Shown here: piece after piece, positions 35,172 to 43,005 of the stretch
How the letters are laid out: each line of letters opens with the position of its first letter
Numbering within the stretch: the stretch's first letter is position 1
Assembly (NCBI GenBank): GCA_903912525.1
Contig: CAIWHK010000014.1
Location: forward strand, 1 to 62,138
Direction of reading: 5' to 3'
DNA: 62,138 bases
Source of the DNA: an uncultured bacterium
GTDB taxonomy: Bacteria; Krumholzibacteriota; Krumholzibacteriia; LZORAL124-64-63
Made by a program: the position numbers and the translations under genes
The notes under the pieces: generated by a model
Database searches by the model: none
Told to the model about the DNA's origin: nothing
Seen by the model: the letters and a program-made list of their open reading frames with translations, nothing else

Positions 35172-35768
35172 ATGACCACCACGCGCAAGGCCGGCGAACC
35201 GACGTTCAACGAGGTCGTCATCCAGGGCAAGGCGAAGGTCGTGCGGGCATTCCTCAGCGGCCTGGTGCTGGGCTCAGGGCGTCAGGCAGCCGTCTACTAC
35301 AGCTATCTGGACGGCGTGCACCACGAGGGCAAGGCCGAAAAACTGGCCGAACTGGTGGGCGTGCGCGAAAGCGATTGCCATGTGATCGTCGACGCCGACA
35401 CCGCAACCTGGCTGCGCGGGCTCGCGAAGTCGATCACCGCCGAGACGGGGCTCGTGGTGGCTGCCAACCGCCGCATCCGCGGCGCCTCGATGGCGATCCG
35501 CTACGAAGCCTTCGGCCAGCGCTACGACGACGAGATCCTCAGCGTCCTGCGCAACCTGCCGGCCGGGCTGAAGCTGGTCGACTTCACGCGCGACGTGCGC
35601 ACGGACCCGGCCGCGACCGGCGCCACCGTGTACACGCCCGTACACGCGTTCGAGGCGCGGGGCCGTGGCGCGGTGACCGGCCGGATCGACCAGCTGATCG
35701 CCTTCCGGCGTCGCCTGTCCGACTACCCGCTGCTGATTGCCGAGGACATCGAGCTGAAGCTGGCCTGA
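35172..35768 (+). CDS. Conserved-looking protein of unknown function
   Basis: 198 residues; family not recognised. It begins eleven bases after the transporter stop, with AGGAGG at 7 bases. The segment GKAKVVRAFLSGLVLGSG reads like an Arg/Lys-bearing helix followed by a Gly turn, and HVIVDADTATWLRGL contains an Asp pair. No membrane helix or signal peptide. Given the tight spacing it may regulate or assist the transporter, but that is only an inference from adjacency. Confidence 0.7.
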   Translation: MTTTRKAGEPTFNEVVIQGKAKVVRAFLSGLVLGSGRQAAVYYSYLDGVHHEGKAEKLAELVGVRESDCHVIVDADTATWLRGLAKSITAETGLVVAANRRIRGASMAIRYEAFGQRYDDEILSVLRNLPAGLKLVDFTRDVRTDPAATGATVYTPVHAFEARGRGAVTGRIDQLIAFRRRLSDYPLLIAEDIELKLA

Positions 35769-35786
35769 TGACGGCCGGGCCGCCCG

Positions 35787-36245
35787 TCACGACGCGGAGC
35801 GGCCCTGCACCTTGCGCTTGAGCGCCATCAGGTCCTCGAGCCGGATCCCGAGCAGGTTCCCCACCTTGTGCATGAGTGCGTCCTCGTGCGCCTCGAGCAT
35901 TCCGTCGCTGTACACGATTTCCCAGAGCAGTTCCACCACCGCCAGCTTGCGGGGCAGCGGGAAGCTCTCGTTCAGCGTGCGCGCGAAGCGGTAGAGGTCG
36001 CCGCTCTCCCAGCGCGCCTGCTGCGCGGCCGCCAGCAGTTCGGCCGCATCGGCTTCGTCCAGCCCGAAACGCGCCCGCACCACGGCATGGATGGCGGTGC
36101 GCTCGGCGTCACTGAACTCGCTGTCGGCGTGGGCCGTCTCCAGCAGCAGCACGGCCGTGGCCAGGCGCAGGCGCGCCGCCTCGTCCACCGGCTCAGGTGA
36201 GGCATTCATGGCGCCCTGGAGCATTTTCTGGAGATGGCCGAACAC
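35787..36245 (-). CDS. TerB-like protein
   Basis: 152 residues, all-helical. The pattern LRLATAVLLLETAHADSEFSDAERTAI and VELLWEIVYSDGMLEAHEDALMHKV matches the TerB/DjlA N-domain family (paired acidic motifs that bind metal). TerB proteins are linked to tellurite resistance and stress; members with this short length are often single-domain. GTG at 36245 has GGAGG at 6 bases. Confidence 0.88.
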   Translation of the reverse strand: MFGHLQKMLQGAMNASPEPVDEAARLRLATAVLLLETAHADSEFSDAERTAIHAVVRARFGLDEADAAELLAAAQQARWESGDLYRFARTLNESFPLPRKLAVVELLWEIVYSDGMLEAHEDALMHKVGNLLGIRLEDLMALKRKVQGRSAS

Positions 36246-36299
36246 GGTATTCCTCCGGCGGGCGTCGCCGCGCCGGCGCGCCCCGTCAGCGGGTCAGGG

Positions 36300-37448
36300 T
36301 CAGACGCCCACGCGCACCCAGGCGGGGCCCGGCAGCGTGAGCACTTCGTAGGGAATGGTGCCGAGCAGGTCCGCGAGCATCTCGGCGCTGATGAGTTCGT
36401 CGCCCTGGCGACCGAGCAGCACGGCGTGGTCGCCGGCGGCGGCCGTCGGCACGTGTGTCACGTCGACCATGCAGAGGTTCATGCAGATGCGCCCGACCAG
36501 GGGCGCACGACGGCCGCCGACCAGCACGTGCCCGCGCCCCGACAGCGCCCGCGGCCAGCCGTCGGCGTACCCGACCGGCAGCACGGCGATGCGGCTGTCG
36601 GTCATCGCTTTCCAGGTGCGCCCGTAGCCCACCGTCTGCCCGGCCGGCACGTCGCGCACCTGCGAGATCATCACCTTCCAGGTCAGAGCGGACCGCAGCA
36701 CCAGCTCGGGCCTCCCCTGCTGGCGCACGGAAACGCGCGTTTCCCTGGACGGCCAGACACCGTAGGCGCCGATGCCCACGCGCACGATGGCGCGGTGGCT
36801 GCGCTCCCACAACAACGCCGCGGCGCTGCAGCTCATGTGCTCGCGCAGTCCCGTCACGCCGGCATCGGCCAGCGCAACGCGCATCGCCTCGAAGCGGCGC
36901 GTCTGCAGCTCGGCGAACGAATGGTCGGTGGTGTCCTCGATGTCGGCGTAGTGGCTCGACAGGCCCACCAGCCGCAGGCCCGGGGCGGCGCGCAGCGCAG
37001 CCAGCGCCTCGACGATCTCGGCCTCGACGAGGCCCTGGCGATTGACGCCGGTCTCGACCTTCAAGTGGACGGACAGGGGATGTTCCGCAGTGGCGCCGGC
37101 GACGGCCGCGCGCACGCCGGGCAGCGAAGCCACGGTGATTTCGGCGCCGAGCCGCGCGGCTTCCGCGGCCTCGGCCGCGGTCGACGGTCCGAGCACGATG
37201 ATCGGCGCGGTGATCCCCGCCTGTCGCAGCGAGCGGGCCTCGTGCAGCGCATGCACGCCGAGCAATTCGGCGCCGCCATCGAGAAAAGCGGACGCCGCCA
37301 GGCACAATCCGTGCCCGTAGGCGTCCGCCTTCACGACGGCCAGCAGCGCCGATGTCGGCGCGGTATGGCGGCGGAAGGCGCGGAGGTTGTCCGCGAGCGC
37401 CGCCCGATCGACTTCGATGGCCAGCCAGGGGCCGGCCGGATCCTGCAT
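36300..37448 (-). CDS. alr: Alanine racemase
   Basis: 382 residues. The PLP Lys is in AVVKADAYGHGL, substrate tyrosine region at VGIGAYGVWPS and the catalytic Tyr/Cys-containing segment VGRICMNLCMVDVTH. It makes D-alanine for peptidoglycan. ATG at 37448 lies 4 bases after the fur-family gene stop, so the two form an operon. The ribosome binding site is weak (GAG). Confidence 0.95.
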   Translation of the reverse strand: MQDPAGPWLAIEVDRAALADNLRAFRRHTAPTSALLAVVKADAYGHGLCLAASAFLDGGAELLGVHALHEARSLRQAGITAPIIVLGPSTAAEAAEAARLGAEITVASLPGVRAAVAGATAEHPLSVHLKVETGVNRQGLVEAEIVEALAALRAAPGLRLVGLSSHYADIEDTTDHSFAELQTRRFEAMRVALADAGVTGLREHMSCSAAALLWERSHRAIVRVGIGAYGVWPSRETRVSVRQQGRPELVLRSALTWKVMISQVRDVPAGQTVGYGRTWKAMTDSRIAVLPVGYADGWPRALSGRGHVLVGGRRAPLVGRICMNLCMVDVTHVPTAAAGDHAVLLGRQGDELISAEMLADLLGTIPYEVLTLPGPAWVRVGV

Positions 37449-37452
37449 CGCG

Positions 37453-37968
37453 CTACTCGGCGCCGGCTGCGGTGTTGCCGCGGGCCTTGCGCTTCTGGCA
37501 GGCGTCCTTGTCCTTGCAGGCACCGTACAACTCCAGCCGATGGCGGAAGATCTGGAAGTTGTTCTCCTCGGCAAGGCTCTCCTGCAGAGCCTCGAGCCGC
37601 GGGTTGAAGAACTCGAAGATCTCGCCGCATTCGAGGCAGATCATATGGTCGTGGTGCTCGACGTCCGAGTGGCCCTCGTAGCGCGCCAGCCCGTCGCCGA
37701 AACGACGCTCCTCGACCAGGGCGCTCTCGACCAGCAGGTGCAGCGTCCGGTACACCGTGGCATACCCGATGCGCGGATTGACCTGCTTGACCTGATTGAG
37801 CAGTTCCTCGACCGAAATATGGCCCCGCAGGCGGAAGAACGTCGCGATGATCGTGTTCCGCTGCCGGGTCGTCTTCAGGCCCTTCCTCTGGATGAAGTCG
37901 GCAAAAGCCGCTTCCTTCTGGCGAACCAGGTTCTCGTCGAGCTCCCGGAACTTCTTCACTGGCACCAT
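37453..37968 (-). CDS. Fur family metal-dependent repressor
   Basis: 171 residues. An N-terminal winged helix (about 30-95: KTTRQRNTIIATFF, IGYATVYRTLHLLVE) is followed by the dimerisation/metal domain with GHSDVEHHDHMICLECGEIFEF, i.e. the HHDH iron site and a CxxC structural zinc site; a second Cys pair (CKDKDAC) is near the C-terminus. Length and motifs fit Fur more than Zur or PerR, but the metal specificity is not certain. It is followed by alr, and a palindrome at 38070-38082 lies about 100 bases upstream. Confidence 0.92.
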   Translation of the reverse strand: MVPVKKFRELDENLVRQKEAAFADFIQRKGLKTTRQRNTIIATFFRLRGHISVEELLNQVKQVNPRIGYATVYRTLHLLVESALVEERRFGDGLARYEGHSDVEHHDHMICLECGEIFEFFNPRLEALQESLAEENNFQIFRHRLELYGACKDKDACQKRKARGNTAAGAE

Positions 37969-38069
37969 GCCGGACCTCTTGTTGGCTGGGCGGAAACCGT
38001 CGGGGCGAAAATCCCCGGGACGGGTACTGCGTCAAACGCCACCACATCCTAAGGGATCCCGCCGAAAAT

Positions 38070-38082
38070 GAAAACAGTTTTC
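38070..38082. promoter_or_regulatory. Palindrome GAAAACaGTTTTC, candidate Fur-family operator
   Basis: A perfect 6-1-6 inverted repeat in the 159-base gap between the fur-family start (37968) and the beta-propeller protein stop (38128), in an AT-rich patch (AATGAAAACAGTTTTCGTAA). Fur-type boxes are palindromic, AT-rich and autoregulatory sites are common. The match to any known box is loose. Confidence 0.4.
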
Positions 38083-38127
38083 GTAATCCAGACTAAGTCC
38101 GGCCGGCCAGCCTGTCAAGGCCACCCG

Positions 38128-38895
38128 TCACGAAATCCGCACCCGCACCAGCCAGTCAGTGCCCTCCTCCAGCAACCACAGGTCCCGGCCGTCATGAGCC
38201 AACAGGACCGGCCGCCCGCGCGACAGGAAATCGCGGGATTCAACCGTCCCGCTCCAGGCCCGCCGCGAACCGGACAGGCGGTAAAGGCGCCCCGTCCCCA
38301 CGTCCGTCAACCACAGGTTCCGCCCGTCCCAGGCCAGGCCGCAGGGCGAAAAGCCGGGGGTCGAGGTGACCCGGGTGAATTCGCTGAGGGCCGGGTCGAA
38401 CCGCGCCAGCCGCCCGGCATCGCGGTCGGCCAGCCACAGGAAGCGGCCGTCCGAACACATCCCGGCCGGGCGATGCCCGGGCGTCGGGTACGAACCGCGC
38501 ACCGTCAGCAGCGCCGGGTCCAGCCGATAGAGCTGCGAGCCGCCGCCCTCCACGTCGCCGCAGGACCAGAGTTCACGCCCGTCCCAGGCCAGCGTGCGAT
38601 CCAGCACCCCGGACACATCCTCGCGGCGCCACACGCGGCCCGACCGGCTCTGCAGCACCAGCTGCGCCGGGGCGCGCCCACCCTCGATCGGCTCGTCGCC
38701 GACCACGAGCACCGCCAGCGTGTCGGCGCTCAGCCAGGCGAGTCCGGTCACCCGTCCTGCCACGGCGATGTGCACCGAGTCCACGCGCGCCATCGCCAGC
38801 GGCGTCGACGGCGAAGGCTCCTCGGCGTGCGCACCGGTCGCGACGACCGCCGCGCACGCGAGGAACACAATCCCGTACTTCCAGAACCGGCTCAT
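38128..38895 (-). CDS. Secreted beta-propeller-like protein
   Basis: 255 residues. Signal peptide (about 1-24, GIVFLACAAVVATGAHA). The mature chain has about five 40-residue repeats of the type LAWDGRELWSCGDVEGGGSQLYRLDP and GLAWDGRNLWLTDVGTGRLYRL, with conserved WDGR and D residues: a PQQ/YVTN-like or vgb lyase-like propeller. Its ATG overlaps the stop of the upstream sensor kinase gene (ATGA). Ligand unknown. Confidence 0.82.
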   Translation of the reverse strand: MSRFWKYGIVFLACAAVVATGAHAEEPSPSTPLAMARVDSVHIAVAGRVTGLAWLSADTLAVLVVGDEPIEGGRAPAQLVLQSRSGRVWRREDVSGVLDRTLAWDGRELWSCGDVEGGGSQLYRLDPALLTVRGSYPTPGHRPAGMCSDGRFLWLADRDAGRLARFDPALSEFTRVTSTPGFSPCGLAWDGRNLWLTDVGTGRLYRLSGSRRAWSGTVESRDFLSRGRPVLLAHDGRDLWLLEEGTDWLVRVRIS

Positions 38896-40058
38896 GATCC
38901 CAACTCCTGCCGCGCGCGTTGCTGATGCAGGGCCGCCGCGCGGGACAGCAGGTCCTGCAGGTTGTCCAGGCCGAGCGGCTTGCGCACGGTGAAATCGACC
39001 AGCCCGTCGGGGGCCGGCAGTTCATCCCGGTCCCAGCCCGACATCAGGACGATGACGAGCCGACCATCACGCTCCCGCAGGCGCGCCGCCACCTCGAGGC
39101 CATCCTGGCCGGGCAGGCGCCGGTCCACGAGCGCCACCGCGGCTCCTGCCGTCCGGTCGTCGGCCAGCGCCGCGGCGCCGTCGCGGTGGCAGCAGACCCG
39201 GCAGCCGAGTTCGCCGAGCACGTCCTGCAGCATGCCGCGCATGGCGGCCTCGTCGTCGATGACCACGACCGGCAGCGACGCCAGGCCCGGTCCCGCCGCA
39301 GCGGCGGGCCCTGCGATCGACGCCGCGCCGACGGCGCTGGCCGCCGCGCGCGCCGCACCGATCAAGAAGGTCGCGCCGCGGGCCTCGCCCACCCCCAGTT
39401 CCAGCGTGGCCCCGTGGGCAGCGAGCAGTTGCCGACACGCTGCAAGCCCGATGCCGTGTCCGGCGCCCCGATTCGTGGTCGCGCCGGCTTCGAAAAGCGT
39501 CTGCGCCACGGCCGGGGCAATGCCCGGGCCGTCGTCGGCAAGGCGCACCCGCACGAAATCGTCGCCGGCCTGCGCATCGGCGACAACCCGCCCGCCTTCC
39601 GGCATCGCCCCCACGGCGTTCCGGAGCAGGTTCACCAGGACCTCGCGCAGCACGGGCGCCGGCACGCGCACGGCCAGCGCGGCAGCGAGCCGGTTGTCCA
39701 GGACCCAGGCGCCATCGCCGCGCCCAGACGAGCCGTCGGCCCACGCGCCCGAAGGCGGCAGCACCAGAAGCGCCGCGTCGTCCAGCGCCTGCCGCGGGGA
39801 CGAAGCCGCGCCCGCACCGTCCGGCGTCACGCCGTCGCCGCCGAGGCGCTCGAGCATCGCGGAAGCGTCGCGCGCGGCGAGCGCGATCGCCTGCAGGTGG
39901 GATTGCTCGCCCGGCAGCCGGCGCAACAGCAGTTCGGCGCGGCCGCGGATGACGGCGAGCATCTGATTGACGTCGTGTGCGACGCCGGCCACGCGCAACC
40001 GGGCATCGGCGTCGCTCTCGGGCACGGCCTGTTTCGGGCGGGCGTCGCTGGCGCTCAA
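38892..40058 (-). CDS. Hybrid histidine kinase with C-terminal receiver
   Basis: 388 residues from a TTG at 40058 with GGAAGGAA at 6 bases; the GTG at 40106 has no ribosome binding site and would add 16 residues. HisKA-like helix with the phospho-acceptor in GVAHDVNQMLAVIRG, HATPase_c (about 130-245: NLLRNAVGAMPEGG, DDGPGIAPAV, GHGIGLAAC), an Ala-rich linker, then a receiver domain (about 265-375) with phospho-acceptor in ALVDRRLPGQDG. There is no sensory domain. It may form a phosphorelay with the orphan HisKA protein upstream (40201-40872). Confidence 0.85.
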   Translation of the reverse strand: MSASDARPKQAVPESDADARLRVAGVAHDVNQMLAVIRGRAELLLRRLPGEQSHLQAIALAARDASAMLERLGGDGVTPDGAGAASSPRQALDDAALLVLPPSGAWADGSSGRGDGAWVLDNRLAAALAVRVPAPVLREVLVNLLRNAVGAMPEGGRVVADAQAGDDFVRVRLADDGPGIAPAVAQTLFEAGATTNRGAGHGIGLAACRQLLAAHGATLELGVGEARGATFLIGAARAAASAVGAASIAGPAAAAGPGLASLPVVVIDDEAAMRGMLQDVLGELGCRVCCHRDGAAALADDRTAGAAVALVDRRLPGQDGLEVAARLRERDGRLVIVLMSGWDRDELPAPDGLVDFTVRKPLGLDNLQDLLSRAAALHQQRARQELGS

Positions 40059-40136
40059 AGGGGATTCCTTCCGGACATCGGGTCGAGGTGCCCGCGCATC
40101 ATACACCGCCGCCGCCGCCGCGCAACGACCGGAATG

Positions 40137-40170
40137 GCGATGCGGCCGGGTCCAGGCCCGGCCGCATCGC
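40137..40170. terminator. 14-bp hairpin between the HisKA protein and hybrid kinase
   Basis: GCGATGCGGCCGGG (40137-40150) pairs perfectly with 40157-40170, 6-base loop. It lies 30 bases after the HisKA protein stop. It could terminate that transcript or reduce read-through into the hybrid kinase gene. Confidence 0.65.
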
Positions 40171-40200
40171 GGTCACCGTCGTGTCGGTCCTGTCTTGGCC

Positions 40201-40872
40201 TCAGGCCGCCGACGACTCGCGGTCGCGCAGGCAGGACCCGGCTTCGACCAGCGCGGGAAGCGGCATGGGCGCGTAATCCTCGGCGGTCAGCGGGTCGGCA
40301 TCCGCGCGCGGACCCGCCAACAGCATCTGGCTCCATTCGATCGCCCGGTGCAAGCGCCGGACATTGCGCAGCGCGATCTGAAGCATCTTGAGCTGCGCCT
40401 CGACATCGGCAGAGTCGGCCTGCCACCGCCCGAGATCGCTTTCCATCAGTTCGAGCGCCGTCTTGATCGCGGTCAGGGGACTCCGCAGTTCGTGGCCGAT
40501 CCGGTGGACGTCGTCACCGGCGCCCAGCGCGGCGCCGCCGAGCGCCGCGCGCCAGTCACCGGCAAGGCGGCTGGCATCGAGCAACCGCGGCAGCAACGAC
40601 CGGGGACACCCTTCGGCAAGGTCCTCGTCCGACAGGTAAAAACGGGGAGCGGCCGGCGCCGCCCCCCGCCCACCATCGGACACGGCGTCCGGACCAGGAA
40701 GACCGGCAGCGGTGCCACCGACCACGAGCACCACATCGCACGCGTCGACACCGACGCCCTCGGGCGCGGGATCGCCTGCGGCAGGCGAACCGACGGTCAG
40801 GCCCCACCGCACGAGCTGCGCGCGGATGGGAGCGCACCGGGATTCGTCGCCGTACAGAATGATGTGAGCCAT
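40201..40872 (-). CDS. Orphan HisKA protein without ATPase domain
   Basis: 223 residues. The last 110 residues contain a clear HisKA dimerisation helix pair with the phospho-acceptor His in RIGHELRSPLTAIKTALELM, but the protein ends before any HATPase_c domain (no N-box, no G-boxes). The first 100 residues resemble a receiver-like alpha/beta fold (MAHIILYGDE, VVLVVGGTAAG) with no convincing phospho-Asp. It could be a histidine phosphotransfer-like relay element for the hybrid kinase downstream, or a shortened kinase. ATG at 40872 has GGAG at 5 bases. Confidence 0.8.
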   Translation of the reverse strand: MAHIILYGDESRCAPIRAQLVRWGLTVGSPAAGDPAPEGVGVDACDVVLVVGGTAAGLPGPDAVSDGGRGAAPAAPRFYLSDEDLAEGCPRSLLPRLLDASRLAGDWRAALGGAALGAGDDVHRIGHELRSPLTAIKTALELMESDLGRWQADSADVEAQLKMLQIALRNVRRLHRAIEWSQMLLAGPRADADPLTAEDYAPMPLPALVEAGSCLRDRESSAA

Positions 40873-41117
40873 GGTTGCTGCTCCGCTGCTGGTTTGGTCC
40901 GGCCACTCGGGAGCAAAAGGGCAATCAGCGTGCCATCAGCCGGGAAGCGGTTCCGCGGCGGATCGACAAGGGATCCGCGGGTGCGGGCAGGCGTCAGCGG
41001 CAACCATGGGGAATCAGAGGGAGCAGGCGAAGGACCAACGGAAAGCGCGGGTCATCACGGGGAAGTCGCGTCAATCGCATCGGACTGTGAGGTCTCACAA
41101 GGCAACTTGCAACGCGA

Positions 41118-42005
41118 TCATCTTGCCGCCGGCTTCGGCCCGGCAGCGGTCTTTCCGACCGGCCTCGGCCCCAGCCGCCAGAACACGCCGGCCGACCAGG
41201 CAGCCGCACGGTCGGACGAGCCGGAGATCTCGCGTTCGGCCCGAAGGCCCACGCGTTCCGCGGCGCCCCAGGCCAGGCTGCCCTCGACCGATACAAGCTG
41301 CTCGCGTCTCCCGGCGCGATGACGCGCTTCCCAGCCGGCGCGCAGGGACGGGCTCGCCACGGTCAGCGCCAGATGCCGGCCGTCGGGAAATGCCGAGGTG
41401 TCGAGCACGTCGTCGCCCTGGCCTCCGTGCAACACCAGGACGCCGCCGGCGCCGAACCACCACGGGCCCGCCAGCGGCAGCCAGCGCGTGAGCCCCACGC
41501 GAAGCGGCAGCCCTGACGTCGAGAACGGGTAGAACCGCCCGTGCCCCAAGGGCACACCGCAGGCGACGGCCCCCTGCCAGGACCCGAGGCCCGGCAGCGC
41601 GAGCGGCCCCGCGGCGCCGATCTCCAGCTGCCCGACTCCGGTGACGACGCTCTCGCCCGGCCAACCCTCGCCCGCCTTGGGGCCCGTGATGCCCGGCCAG
41701 CGCACCGCCGCCGGCAGCGAGGCCGCGTCGAAACGCAGGCAGGGCAGCCGCAGGAAGAAGCAGCCGTGCCGGCCGAACGGCAGGCGCGCATCCACCAGCA
41801 GGCGGTCGGCAGTCCAGCCCGAGCGGCCGTCGCCGAAACGGTCCAGGGCGACGTGGGTGTCCAGGCGCGCGGTGGTGTCGGCGGGAGACCAGGACGGCAG
41901 CGGTTCAAAGCGGGGCAACTGGGCGGCCGCCGGGCCGCACCAGGACAGCAGCGCGGCCGCAGCCAGGCCGGCGGTCGTAAAGCGGCGAAGGGCCGCCGCG
42001 ATCAT
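41118..42005 (-). CDS. Secreted protein, possible outer-membrane beta-barrel
   Basis: 295 residues; family not recognised. Signal peptide (about 1-28, GLAAAALLSWCGPAAAQ). The rest alternates polar and hydrophobic residues with frequent aromatic belts and ends in FWRLGPRPVG..., suggesting a transmembrane beta-barrel or a jelly-roll. The ATG at 42005 overlaps the zinc-ribbon gene stop (ATGA). No partner of known function is in the operon. Confidence 0.65.
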   Translation of the reverse strand: MIAAALRRFTTAGLAAAALLSWCGPAAAQLPRFEPLPSWSPADTTARLDTHVALDRFGDGRSGWTADRLLVDARLPFGRHGCFFLRLPCLRFDAASLPAAVRWPGITGPKAGEGWPGESVVTGVGQLEIGAAGPLALPGLGSWQGAVACGVPLGHGRFYPFSTSGLPLRVGLTRWLPLAGPWWFGAGGVLVLHGGQGDDVLDTSAFPDGRHLALTVASPSLRAGWEARHRAGRREQLVSVEGSLAWGAAERVGLRAEREISGSSDRAAAWSAGVFWRLGPRPVGKTAAGPKPAAR

Positions 42006-42631
42006 CGCGGCGCGTTCTCGATGAGGCGGACCACGCCGGCGCCCTGGAACCAGCACTTCACGACGCGGCGCCCACCCGGCAACTGTTCCTTGGCGACCAC
42101 GACGCCGCAGTCGTTCCAGGCCAGGTGCAGGATGCACTGCCCGACCTCGTAGGATTCCCACGGGCGGTAGGGCACGGACTGCTCCGGGTCGACTTCGGCG
42201 AGCATGGCGGCGTATTCGTGCACGGGTTCGGGCGCGGGCCCGGGCGGCAGGGGCGGACGGCCGATGTTCTCATCGTCGTCATCACCACCGGGCGCGACCA
42301 CGACCGGTTCATCGTCCGCGGACTCGTCATCGTCGCCGTCGGCAAGGACAACGACACCGCCGTCGTCCAACGCCAGTTCGTCAAGATCGAGGCCGGGGAT
42401 GTCGTCGAGGTCGTCAGGTTCGCCATGGCCCCCATCACGCCCGGCAGGCGCCGCCGAGGCCTCGACATCCCCGCCCGTCTCCACGGCAGTCGGGACGCCC
42501 AGCTTGGGCAGGAAACCCTGGCACTGGGGACAGCGAAACCAGACGACGCCGTCGTCGTCGCCGTCGCCCGTGGGAACGACTTCCATGTCGAGCCACTGCT
42601 TGCAGACGGAACAGAATTGTCGGGACTTCAT
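42002..42631 (-). CDS. Zinc-ribbon protein with acidic linker
   Basis: 209 residues. An N-terminal zinc ribbon with CSVCKQWLD and CPQCQGFL, a long acidic and Gly-rich linker (about 65-125, many Asp), then a compact C-terminal domain (about 145-209: YEVGQCILHLAWNDCGVVVAK). The C-terminal domain resembles a small beta-barrel seen in transcription-associated proteins. Probably a protein- or RNA-binding factor. Its start lies 15 bases downstream of the 59-residue Cys protein, with which it forms an operon. Confidence 0.72.
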   Translation of the reverse strand: MKSRQFCSVCKQWLDMEVVPTGDGDDDGVVWFRCPQCQGFLPKLGVPTAVETGGDVEASAAPAGRDGGHGEPDDLDDIPGLDLDELALDDGGVVVLADGDDDESADDEPVVVAPGGDDDDENIGRPPLPPGPAPEPVHEYAAMLAEVDPEQSVPYRPWESYEVGQCILHLAWNDCGVVVAKEQLPGGRRVVKCWFQGAGVVRLIENAPR

Positions 42632-42646
42632 GGTGATGGCGAAAAC

Positions 42647-42826
42647 CTAGGTGGAAATCCTGCAGCAGCCGTCCGCTTCGTCCTTGTTCAAATAGCGCAT
42701 GCCACACACCAGGCACTTGTTCGGCCCGTCGATGCGCCCCTCACTCTCGGCCTTGGACAGCAACCTTTCGTACTTCACGAAGCTCTCGTCGCGGACAAGC
42801 ACATCATCTTCCTTGACGCCGGCCAT
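42647..42826 (-). CDS. 59-residue Cys-rich small protein
   Basis: A short gene, MAGVKEDDVLVRDESFVKYE at its N-terminus, with AAGGAGG at 6 bases before ATG 42826 and a TAG stop at 42647. The C-terminal half has CLVCGMRYLNKDEADGCC, i.e. a CxxC plus CC set of four cysteines likely to bind zinc. It is highly charged. It is preceded by a good promoter and followed by the zinc-ribbon gene. Function unknown; the strong ribosome binding site, the codon use and the Cys pattern support a real gene. Confidence 0.78.
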   Translation of the reverse strand: MAGVKEDDVLVRDESFVKYERLLSKAESEGRIDGPNKCLVCGMRYLNKDEADGCCRIST

Positions 42827-42906
42827 TGGCTCCTCCTTGGCTCCGGTTCCGCGTCCGCGCCCGGGGGCCGTCGCGCGTGGCGACGGCGCCTGGTGGCGCT
42901 CGGCGC

Positions 42907-42935
42907 ATGGTACGACACGAGAACGGTGGCGTCAA
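42907..42935 (-). promoter_or_regulatory. Promoter of the small Cys protein operon
   Basis: Minus strand: TTGACG (42930-42935), 17 bases, TACCAT (42907-42912). The predicted start is near 42900, giving a leader of about 74 bases to ATG 42826. Confidence 0.6.
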
Positions 42936-43005
42936 CCGATCTTGTCACAGCGGCATAAAAGTTGAAACCCCTTGCGGGGGCCAGGGCACGGGCGAATCCG
43001 CGGGA

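Noticed and set aside
35769-35789. Terminator between the unknown protein and terB-like genes
   Set aside because: Only a 6-bp stem that overlaps a stop codon; too weak to call.
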